The position numbers and the translations under genes were made by a program. This document shows, in pieces, positions 24,264-31,195 of a DNA stretch of 43,551 bases. The stretch is taken from NCBI GenBank assembly GCA_902489795.1, contig CABUBU010000014.1, positions 1 to 43,551 on the forward strand, in the 5' to 3' direction. Every line of letters starts with the position of its first letter. Position 1 is the first letter of the stretch. The stretch comes from an uncultured Azospirillum sp. Lineage in GTDB: Bacteria; Pseudomonadota; Alphaproteobacteria; RF32; CAG-239. The notes under the pieces are model-generated. The model saw only the letters and a list, made by a program, of their open reading frames with translations. It made no database searches and had not been told where the DNA came from.

Positions 24264-25259
24264 TTGGGAGCGGAAAATCAGCTGCAAATACCTAAAGTTA
24301 TTCATTATTTTTACGACGACGTCGATTTATGGAAAAAGGGGCCAAACCCGCAGGTGCGAATGTGCGTGTGTTCGTGGAAGAAGGCATGTCCCGATTATGC
24401 TTTTATGCTCTGGCACGACCGTCATCCGGAGTTCGGCGAAATTCTCCGGCAGTCGCTGTTTGTCCGCAGTGCTTACGAATTGAAACTGTGGGCTTTTGTC
24501 GCCGATTACGTGCGTTTGTATGCCCTACATAAGTACGGCGGCATATATCTCGACACCGACGTCCAGCTGTTGAAAAATTTTGACGCTTTTCTGAATGACG
24601 GCTTTTTAGTCAGCGTCGAAGGCGACATCCGGGAGGGGGAAAACATTCCCGAACCGGCGGTGATGGGCAGCGTGCCCGGACATCCGCTGCTGGAAGAAAC
24701 GATGAAATATTATCGCTCAAACCATGTCTTCAACCGGCAGAATTCGATCGTGCCGACGGTGATGAAAGCGTCGATGCGAAAATTCTGTGGTTTTTCCCGC
24801 ATTGACTATTCGTCGCCGGAAGAAACGCAGCGGGCGGAAACGTTTTATTTCGGCAGCCGCCGCTGCGACGACTGGGAGCTTTACCGCGGACAGTGCCGCT
24901 GGCGGAACGAAGAAAAGCAGATCAGCATTTATCCGGGCGAATATTTCTGCCCCTGCTGGTATACTTTCCGCGAAAAGGCGCTTACCGAAAACACCGTGGC
25001 CGTTCATTGGAATCAAAGCTCATGGTGGAACAAGGACGCTTTTGCCCGTCTGCGCGCAAGTCTGAAGCCGAAACTGCCGCCGCCGGCCGAAGAAAAGGCT
25101 TTTTGTCTGTTCGGGCTGCCGCTGGCCAAAATCCGCCGTTCGCGGACAAAAACGAAAATTTCCGTTTTGGGCATGATCGGCGTCCGGATGACGCCGACCC
25201 GTTTTCGCCAGCAGCTGTTCGGTTTTCTGCCGCTGCTGAAAATCGTGAGGAAAAGCTGA
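24264..25259 (+). CDS. DXD-motif glycosyltransferase (GT32-like)
   Basis: 331 residues. The family begins with IPKVIHYFYDD and carries the donor-metal motif in ADYVRLYALHKYGGIYLDTDVQ. Such enzymes add sugars to capsule or lipopolysaccharide. The start is unclear: the frame opens after a TAG at 24231, contains no ATG before IPKVIHY, and the listed TTG at 24264 has no ribosome site, so the true 5' end may have been lost or shifted. It overlaps the next glycosyltransferase by one base (TGATG). Confidence 0.8.
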   Translation: MGAENQLQIPKVIHYFYDDVDLWKKGPNPQVRMCVCSWKKACPDYAFMLWHDRHPEFGEILRQSLFVRSAYELKLWAFVADYVRLYALHKYGGIYLDTDVQLLKNFDAFLNDGFLVSVEGDIREGENIPEPAVMGSVPGHPLLEETMKYYRSNHVFNRQNSIVPTVMKASMRKFCGFSRIDYSSPEETQRAETFYFGSRRCDDWELYRGQCRWRNEEKQISIYPGEYFCPCWYTFREKALTENTVAVHWNQSSWWNKDAFARLRASLKPKLPPPAEEKAFCLFGLPLAKIRRSRTKTKISVLGMIGVRMTPTRFRQQLFGFLPLLKIVRKS

Positions 25260-26338
25260 TGCCCGAAATTTCTGTTATCATTCCCGTTTACAACACCGCC
25301 CGTTTTCTGCCCGCCTGCCTCGACAGTGTTCTTGACCAGACTTTTGCCGATACGGAGATAATCTGCATTGACGACGGCTCGACCGACGACAGTCTGCAAA
25401 TCCTCCGCCGGTACGAAGAACGGGACGGCAGGGTGAAAGTGCTGACCCAGCGCAATGCACGTCAGGGCGCCGCCCGCAACCGGGGCTGGAAATTGCCGTC
25501 GGCCGTTACTTGATGTTTATCGATTCCGACGACTGGCCGGACAACGACGTTCTGGAAGTTTTTTGCCGGCGGGCGGCGGCAGACGATGCCGACATCGTTC
25601 TCACCGGCACCCGCCTGTATGATGAAAACGGCGGCAGCCTCGGCCGCGATTATATGAATTTTGAAGGCTGGGACGGCTGGCAAAACGGCATTCCGGCAGA
25701 AAAGTTTTTTGCCGTTTTTGCCCCCGTCTGCGGTCGTTTGTATAAAACGGCGTTTTTGCGCCGAAACCGGCTGCGTTTTGCCGAACGCTGCTTTTACGAA
25801 GACAATTCCTGGGGATGCCTGGTCGGCATTCTGGCGACGCGGGTATCGTTCGTGCGTAACGTCTACTGCTACCGCCGTCATCCGGGCAGCACCACCGGCA
25901 CCAAAGACGCCAAAGTGTTTGACTGGGTAAAGGATTTTGACTTTTTCTGCCGCGAAAGAAAAAAAGGCGGCTGCGTTCGCCGCTGGTCAAATGCGCTTTT
26001 TTCTGGTATCTGAAAAGCTTTGACTGGTATCTGCGGCAGCTTTCGTCTGCCGATCAGCGCATTTTCTACGGCAGGATCTGCCGCCGGCTGAAACGTTTGC
26101 AGCTGAAAAAGGAAGACGTTACCCGGGCGCCGCTGCCGGCGGGGAAGCGGGAAAACTGCTGACGTTTTGGCAATGGCTGAAACAAAAGGACTTCGACCGC
26201 AGCCGGCAGCTTGACGTTTATTTTTGCGGCGTTTTGCTGTACCGGATCAAAACCCGTCCGGACGGCAGCCGTTCTGATCATCTGCTGTTCGGGACGCTGC
26301 CTTTCTTTTCCCGCCGGCAGCGGCCGGCACAAAAATAA
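25259..26338 (+). pseudogene. Family 2 glycosyltransferase with three frameshifts
   Basis: Begins as a normal GT2 enzyme (MPEISVIIPVYNTARFLP, then CIDDGSTDDS). Three shifts break it, each equal to one missing base: near 25486 (NRG, then EIAVGRYLMFIDSDDW in the next frame), near 25959-25967 after an A7 run, and near 26141-26144 in a G-run. Joined across the shifts, the protein continues smoothly (KSFDWYLRQL, then WQWLKQKDFDRSRQLDVYFCGVLLYR) to a TAA at 26338, about 360 residues. All three lie at short same-base runs. It may be a true pseudogene or carry sequencing errors; other genes of the window are intact. Confidence 0.85.
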
Positions 26339-26363
26339 ATCCCCTTCCTTGCGGGAGGGGATT
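26331..26363 (-). terminator. Terminator after rubredoxin
   Basis: 11-base stem with one G-U pair (26353-26363 with 26338-26348), then TATTTTT on the minus strand. It overlaps the stop of the glycosyltransferase pseudogene. Confidence 0.8.
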
Positions 26364-26367
26364 GGGC

Positions 26368-26505
26368 TCAGCGCAGTTCAAAAAAGCTTTTGTCGACGCC
26401 GCAGACCGGGCAGGTCCAGTCGTCCGGCAGTTCTTCAAACGGCGTGTCTCCGTCATAAACGTATCCGCAAACGACGCAAACCCATTGTTTTTCGTTGTCA
26501 GCCAT
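26368..26505 (-). CDS. Rubredoxin, 45 aa
   Basis: Small iron protein that passes single electrons. 45 residues with the two Cys pairs that hold one Fe: CVVCGY (Cys10, Cys13) and CPVCGV (Cys32, Cys35), plus YVYDGD and FEELPDDWTCP between them, all standard for rubredoxin. The ATG is one base after the flavin reductase stop, with GGAG 7 bases upstream inside the end of that gene, so the two are translationally linked. The neighbour is its likely electron donor. Confidence 0.95.
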   Translation of the reverse strand: MADNEKQWVCVVCGYVYDGDTPFEELPDDWTCPVCGVDKSFFELR

Positions 26506-26506
26506 T

Positions 26507-27016
26507 TTATTTCTCCTTTTTGTTTAGAATGTTGGGTAAAAACTTTAAAACTTCGTTTTTGAAAGAAGTGCGGTAATCATAATATGTCAGCGGTTCATCT
26601 TTTCCGACGTTCCGGCAGTCGGTCACTTCGGCGGTAAACAGGGTGTTGCTTTCAAAAACCTGTTTTTCGAGTACCCGACAGGTCATCACCGCGATGCAGT
26701 TTTGCAGATAGGGCAGACCGTCTTCGACAAAATGCGGCACTTCCGCCCATTTGTCGGCGGTGCGGCTGGTCCGGAAGCCGAAATTCGCGATGACGAAAGG
26801 ATCAACCCCGCGGCCGAGAACCGACAAGCCGAAACGTCCGCTTTTCTCAATGCAGCTTTTAGTATAGCTGCCGTTGTGGCAGGAAAGCGCCAGCACCACC
26901 GGTTTGCTGGCAACCTGCATCACCGCGTCCACCGCGCTGCCGACCGGCCGGCCGCCGTCGTCGGCGCCGAGCACGTACACGCCGTGGGTGAGGTTGTATA
27001 AGGCGTCGATGTTCAT
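26507..27016 (-). CDS. Flavin reductase-like FMN-binding protein
   Basis: 169 residues of the flavin reductase domain: YNLTHGVYVLGADDGGRPVGSAVDAVMQV, ALSCHNGSYTKSCIEKSGRFGLSVLG and a late GHP-like region are typical of this FMN split-barrel group. This subtype is found fused to rubredoxin in high-molecular-weight rubredoxin of anaerobes; here the two are separate neighbouring genes one base apart. A role in NAD(P)H-to-rubredoxin electron flow, perhaps for oxygen or peroxide removal, is inferred. AGGAG precedes the ATG at 27016. Confidence 0.88.
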   Translation of the reverse strand: MNIDALYNLTHGVYVLGADDGGRPVGSAVDAVMQVASKPVVLALSCHNGSYTKSCIEKSGRFGLSVLGRGVDPFVIANFGFRTSRTADKWAEVPHFVEDGLPYLQNCIAVMTCRVLEKQVFESNTLFTAEVTDCRNVGKDEPLTYYDYRTSFKNEVLKFLPNILNKKEK

Positions 27017-27081
27017 GTTGCCGTTTCTCCTTGTTTCAGGATAATATAAACGCGTTTTGGAGCCGATGCAAGGGGCTTTGG

Positions 27082-27291
27082 TCAGTAATGCGGCGGCGGC
27101 GTTTCCTCGCTTTGAGGCTTTACCGTTTCATTTTTCAGCAGCTCCGCCAGATAAAGGTTATGTTTGATCAGCCGGTCGATCTGCCGTCCCTGTTCGATCA
27201 CCACCTGGTTGAGTTCGTCGATCGTTTTTTCCTGAATGGCAATGGCGCTTTCGATCTCGATCAGGCGTTCTTCCAAAATTTGCTCTTCCAT
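27082..27291 (-). CDS. slyX: SlyX family protein
   Basis: 69 residues. One long coiled-coil helix (EERLIEIESAIAIQEKTIDELNQVV, continuing to LLKN) and the usual family ending PPPHY. The role is not known in any organism. The ribosome site before the ATG at 27291 is weak. Confidence 0.9.
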   Translation of the reverse strand: MEEQILEERLIEIESAIAIQEKTIDELNQVVIEQGRQIDRLIKHNLYLAELLKNETVKPQSEETPPPHY

Positions 27292-27350
27292 AATTAATCG
27301 TTCTGTTCTAAATTAAGCTTGTCTTTTTAACATAAGTTCAGGATTTGCCG

Positions 27351-28610
27351 ATGTCAATTTTAATTAAGAATGTTTTGCACCAAAACCGGCGGGTTGACGT
27401 TTTGATCAAAGACGGCCGCTTTGAAAAGATTGCGCCGGATACGGAAGCGCCGGCGGACAAGCTCATCGACGGCTCGGGCAAGGCGATCGTCCCCGCCTTT
27501 TACAATACGCACTGTCATGCGGCGATGTCGATTCTCCGCGGCTATGGCGACGACAAACCGCTGTTTGAATGGCTGCGGGAAGACATCTGGCCGGTTGAAG
27601 CCCGGCTGACCCCGGACGACGTTTATGTTGCCAGCCGTCTGGCAATATTGGAAATGATCAAATCGGGCACCGTCTTTTTCGCCGACATGTATTTTTACGG
27701 GGAAGAAACCATGCGGGCGGTGAAGGAAATGGGGATTCGCGCCGCGGTGTCGCTGGTGGAGATGGACATGTTCGACCCCGAACAGACGAAAAGCAAAATG
27801 GCCGCGACCGAACGCTTTCTGGCGGCCGACAACCCCTGCCCGGAAAGAATTGTCAAAGGGCTTTCCTGCCATGCGGTCTATACCGTTTCTTCCGAACTGC
27901 TGGCGTTTGCCGCCCGCACCGCGGAAGAAAACGGCCTGACCATGCAGATTCATCTGAGCGAAACCGCCGGCGAAAACGCCGAATGTCTGGAAAAATACGG
28001 AGTGACGCCGACCGAACGGCTCGATTCCTTCGGCCTTCTGACGCCGCGGACGACGCTGGCTCATGCCGTGCACTTAAACCAACGCGACGTTGAGATTATC
28101 GGTGAGCGCGGCAGTTTCCTTTCGCACAACCCGGTTTCAAACCTCAAGCTCAATTCCGGCCTGTTTGCTTTTGAAGACCTTTATCACCGCCTGCCGGGAA
28201 AAGTGACGATCGGTACCGACGGCGCTTCCTCCAACAATAACCTCAGCATGATCGAAAGCGTCAAGTTTGCGTCGCTGGCGGCCAAATGCCAGGCCGATTC
28301 CGCCACTGCCGGCAAGGCCGCCGACGTTTTCCGCGCGGCGACGTCAAACGGCGCGGCCGCGTTCGGGCTCAATGCCGGGGAAATCCGGGAAGGCGCGCCG
28401 GCCGACTGCCTGCTGGTCGATCTGAACAATCCGTTTATGGTGCCGGCCTACAATCTGGTGTCTGACCTGATATATGCGGCCGACAGTTCCTCGATTGCCG
28501 ACGTCATTTGCAACGGCCGGCTGGTGATGGAAGACCGTCGCGTCGAAGGCGAAGCGGAAATCGTTGCCGAAGCGCGGAAACTGGCCGAAAAGATTATTAA
28601 CTTAAAATAA
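27351..28610 (+). CDS. mtaD: 5-methylthioadenosine/S-adenosylhomocysteine deaminase
   Basis: Metal-dependent amidohydrolase deaminating adenosine derivatives formed from SAM. 419 residues from ATG 27351 (CAGGA upstream; the TTG at 27345 is rejected). Metal site: THCHAAMS (His54, His56), IHLSETAGE, AHAVHL and GTDGASSNNNLSM. The C-terminal beta part (GAPADCLLVDLNNP) completes the amidohydrolase fold. Other adenosine or guanine deaminases share the fold, but the SNNNLSM stretch favours MtaD. Confidence 0.85.
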   Translation: MSILIKNVLHQNRRVDVLIKDGRFEKIAPDTEAPADKLIDGSGKAIVPAFYNTHCHAAMSILRGYGDDKPLFEWLREDIWPVEARLTPDDVYVASRLAILEMIKSGTVFFADMYFYGEETMRAVKEMGIRAAVSLVEMDMFDPEQTKSKMAATERFLAADNPCPERIVKGLSCHAVYTVSSELLAFAARTAEENGLTMQIHLSETAGENAECLEKYGVTPTERLDSFGLLTPRTTLAHAVHLNQRDVEIIGERGSFLSHNPVSNLKLNSGLFAFEDLYHRLPGKVTIGTDGASSNNNLSMIESVKFASLAAKCQADSATAGKAADVFRAATSNGAAAFGLNAGEIREGAPADCLLVDLNNPFMVPAYNLVSDLIYAADSSSIADVICNGRLVMEDRRVEGEAEIVAEARKLAEKIINLK

Positions 28611-28624
28611 ATTTTTTGTTCCGC

Positions 28625-28652
28625 TTGAAAAGTTCTTTTTTGTGCATATATG
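28625..28652 (+). promoter_or_regulatory. Possible promoter of the cold-shock gene
   Basis: TTGAAA (28625-28630), 16-base spacer, TATATG (28647-28652), leaving a leader of roughly 60 bases. Confidence 0.4.
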
Positions 28653-28716
28653 CAAATCGTCTGAAACAAATGTGTTGTCAGATAGGTTTTAATTATCGTC
28701 AAAAAAAGGAACTAAC

Positions 28717-28929
28717 ATGCTAAGTGGAACAGTTAAATGGTTTAATAACAAAAAAGGTTACGGATTCATCAAAACCCCGGAAAACGAAAAGGATATTTTC
28801 GTTCATATCACGGCGATTCAGAAATCTGGTCTGGATAAGATCACGGAAGGTCAGGAACTGTCTTTCGACATCGTGCCCGATCGCGCCGGCCGCCCGGAAG
28901 CGCATAATCTGAGCATTTTAAAGAATTAA
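28717..28929 (+). CDS. Cold-shock family RNA-binding protein
   Basis: Single 70-residue CSD domain that binds single-stranded RNA/DNA. RNP1 is KGYGFIK, RNP2 is DIFVHI, and the start is MLSGTVKWFNNKKGYG. The AAAAGGA ribosome site lies 6-8 bases upstream. Single gene, probably separately transcribed; whether it responds to cold cannot be read here. Confidence 0.95.
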   Translation: MLSGTVKWFNNKKGYGFIKTPENEKDIFVHITAIQKSGLDKITEGQELSFDIVPDRAGRPEAHNLSILKN

Positions 28930-29004
28930 TTTTGTTGATTAAATTTTCTTTTTAATTTAAAAGCACTAAACATTGTTTTTGTCTTGTTTTCAGGGATAAA
29001 CGGC

Positions 29005-29556
29005 ATGTTTAGTGTTTTTTTGTTGGCGCTGCCCCTGTCGGTCGGCGCTTTTGCCGTCGCTTTTTCGTACGGACTGGTGATTAAAAAGGATATCGCCTCC
29101 TCGGCGGCAAAACTGGGAGCCGCAACCGGCGCCGGGCAGTTTGTAATGCCGCTTCTCGGCTGGCAGGCAACCGATTCCGTCCATCGTTACATTGAGGCTT
29201 TTGACCATTGGATTGCCTTTGTCGTGTTTCTGCTGCTTGGGCTGAACGTTATCCGCGGCGCTTTGGGCGGGGAAGAGTGCGAAAAGCACAGTCCGAAACT
29301 TTCGTTCAAACTGCTCTTGGTTGTTGCCGTGGCTACCGGTATCGACGCCTGCGTGGCCGGAATCAGCCTGTATTTTATGAATGTCGGCATTGTTGCCGTC
29401 GCCGTGCTCATCGGCGCGGTCTGTTTCGTCTGTACCGTTGCCGTATTTTATTTCAGCCGGGTGTTTTGCCGGCTGCCGACGGCCTGCCTGCAAATTGTCG
29501 CCGACCGTGTGCTGATTTTGCTCGGGGTAAAGGTCTTATACGAGCATTTGTTATAA
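29005..29556 (+). CDS. mntP: MntP-like manganese efflux protein
   Basis: 183 residues with six membrane helices in two related halves, the MntP/DUF204 layout. Start ATG 29005 (CAGGGA upstream); TTG 28984 rejected. The second half keeps TGIDACVAGISL, close to the usual SIDA(F)AVG motif. The first half reads LSVGAFAVAFSYG where the usual form is LSMDAFAVS, so one of the two conserved acidic residues is Gly. Ion specificity is therefore uncertain. Confidence 0.8.
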   Translation: MFSVFLLALPLSVGAFAVAFSYGLVIKKDIASSAAKLGAATGAGQFVMPLLGWQATDSVHRYIEAFDHWIAFVVFLLLGLNVIRGALGGEECEKHSPKLSFKLLLVVAVATGIDACVAGISLYFMNVGIVAVAVLIGAVCFVCTVAVFYFSRVFCRLPTACLQIVADRVLILLGVKVLYEHLL

Positions 29557-29563
29557 TCGGAGG

Positions 29564-29592
29564 TTGCTTTTTGCCCGGAAGTTGTTTATAAT
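29564..29592 (+). promoter_or_regulatory. Promoter of the Thr-rich secreted protein
   Basis: TTGCTT (29564-29569), 17-base spacer, perfect TATAAT (29587-29592). The expected start of RNA near 29599 favours ATG 29623 over ATG 29599. Confidence 0.7.
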
Positions 29593-29622
29593 AATTGCAT
29601 GTTTAACCGTTTGGGGACTGTC

Positions 29623-29979
29623 ATGAAAAATTTTGCGGCATTTTTGTTTTGCGGCGTGTTGGCGGCGTTTTCCGCCCGCGCGGAAACGGTTGTGACCACC
29701 ACAACCACCACCACTACGACCACCACGTCGGGCAATGTTGCGGCTAACGTCACTTATACGCCTTCCGTTGTGACTCATGTGCCTCCGGTCAGTCGGGTGA
29801 TTGTTAATCCGCAGGCCGGAGAAGACGAGCTTTATCACCGGCATCCGGCAGCGCCCAGGCTTTACGGCAGTCCGGTTCTGGCGGTCGGCGCCGGTGCGGC
29901 GGCAGGCGCCCTCATCTGGAACAGCGGTTACCGCCACGGACGCCACCGCCGTTACCGCCGTCACCGCTATTATTGGTAA
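29623..29979 (+). CDS. Small secreted Thr-rich, Arg/His-tailed protein
   Basis: 118 residues. Signal peptide (MKNFAAFLFCGVLAAFSARA) with an ARA-type cleavage site, then a run of eleven Thr, a Pro/Val-rich part, a glycine/alanine hydrophobic stretch (VLAVGAGAAAGALIW) and a tail rich in Arg, His and Tyr. The tail resembles glycine-zipper envelope proteins that end in basic residues. GGGG lies 6 bases before the ATG. It has its own promoter and terminator. Function unknown. Confidence 0.75.
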   Translation: MKNFAAFLFCGVLAAFSARAETVVTTTTTTTTTTTSGNVAANVTYTPSVVTHVPPVSRVIVNPQAGEDELYHRHPAAPRLYGSPVLAVGAGAAAGALIWNSGYRHGRHRRYRRHRYYW

Positions 29980-29980
29980 A

Positions 29981-30010
29981 AAAAGGGCCGGGTTTTGTCC
30001 CGGCTCTTTT
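29981..30010. terminator. Bidirectional terminator
   Basis: 12-base stem (29981-29992 with 29999-30010, one G-U pair) with A-run before and T-run after; it can serve the secreted-protein gene and the convergent peptidase gene. Confidence 0.85.
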
Positions 30011-30035
30011 GTCGATGCGGAAAAATGTTCCGACA

Positions 30036-31019
30036 CTACAGGGAAAACCGCACCTTTCCTTCGTCGATGACAGCGGTGCCGCCGACGGGGATGGTGAGAA
30101 GCGGCGTCGAGTGGCCGAAATCCATGTTGGCAATGACGGGTTTTCCCTCAAGATAAGGACGGAAACGCTCAATCATAAACGCCAGCTGTTCGCGGGTGAC
30201 CGCGGATTTTTTCTGGAAACGGCCGATTAAAACCGCTTTGACGTTTTTAAAGTCGGGTTGTTGCAACAGCGATTGGAAATTGCGGGTAAAATCGGCAATC
30301 TCGACGCTGCCGGTGTCCTCAATGAATAAAACCGTGTCTGCGGCAAAGGCCGGCCGGTAGGAAGTGCCGTTGAGCAGAATGAAAGTGCCGAGGTTGCCGC
30401 CGACAAGCGTTCCTTCCGCCTTGCCCGGCTGCAGCTGCCACCAGCCTTCGTTTTTAATGAACTGCCGGTTTTCCTGGTCGATAAACCACAGATCGTCACT
30501 CCATTCGGCGGACGGAAGAATTTCGCCCGCGCCGTCTTCAAACAGCATTTTTTTCATGTTTTGCAAAGTGTAGTCTATGCCTTTAAGCATCCCGAGCGAG
30601 CTGAAATGCGGGCCGGAAAAGGTGACGAGTCCGGTTTTGGCGTAAACGGCGTTTAAAAGCGCGGTAATGTCGGAAAAACCACAGAAAATTTTTGGGTTTT
30701 CGGCAATCGTCCGGTAGTCGATAAAGTCAAGCAGCTGGTTGGAATTGTTGCCGCCGATCATGGTGAATACCGCTTTAACTTTCGGGTCGGCAAAAGCTTC
30801 GGCAATGTCGGCGGTTCTTTTTTCGACCGATGCCGAGCCGCCGGCGTCCCAGTTTTCGTCGACAGCGTTGGTGCCGTAAGAAACGGCAAGCCCCATTTCC
30901 TCAAACCGCCGGCGGGCGATTTCCCGGCACTCGTGACTGATGATTTTGACGCCCGACGCGGGGGCGATAATCCTGATTTCGTCGCCCGGACGCAGACGGG
31001 CGGGAATAATTTTTTGCAT
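30036..31019 (-). CDS. S66-family serine peptidase (LdcA/MccF type)
   Basis: 327 residues. Family S66 marks: RPGDEIRIIAPASG near the start, MIGGNNSNQLLDFIDY, the nucleophile Ser in CGFSDITALLNA, GNLGTF and a C-terminal DFGHSTPLLTIPVG with the catalytic His. Family members are LD-carboxypeptidases of murein recycling or MccF-type peptidases that inactivate peptide-nucleotide antibiotics. The NNSNQLL form is nearer to MccF. No signal peptide, so it works in the cytosol. Confidence 0.88.
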   Translation of the reverse strand: MQKIIPARLRPGDEIRIIAPASGVKIISHECREIARRRFEEMGLAVSYGTNAVDENWDAGGSASVEKRTADIAEAFADPKVKAVFTMIGGNNSNQLLDFIDYRTIAENPKIFCGFSDITALLNAVYAKTGLVTFSGPHFSSLGMLKGIDYTLQNMKKMLFEDGAGEILPSAEWSDDLWFIDQENRQFIKNEGWWQLQPGKAEGTLVGGNLGTFILLNGTSYRPAFAADTVLFIEDTGSVEIADFTRNFQSLLQQPDFKNVKAVLIGRFQKKSAVTREQLAFMIERFRPYLEGKPVIANMDFGHSTPLLTIPVGGTAVIDEGKVRFSL

Positions 31020-31128
31020 GACAGATACTCCTTCGTTAATTCAGATAACCGACAATAATATAAATCAAAACCCCCTAATGTCCAGCAATTGATTTTTGAC
31101 AAAAATGTCTTTTTGTGACAAAACAGCG

Positions 31129-31157
31129 TTGACTAAATTTAAACCTTATTGTATCAT
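31129..31157 (+). promoter_or_regulatory. Strong promoter of the 1444-residue protein gene
   Basis: TTGACT (31129-31134), 17-base spacer, TATCAT (31152-31157), the best promoter match of the window apart from 722-749 and 29564-29592. The start codon is at 31196. Confidence 0.75.
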
Positions 31158-31195
31158 TAAGACCAAATATGGCTTTATTTTGACGGAGACTTATT

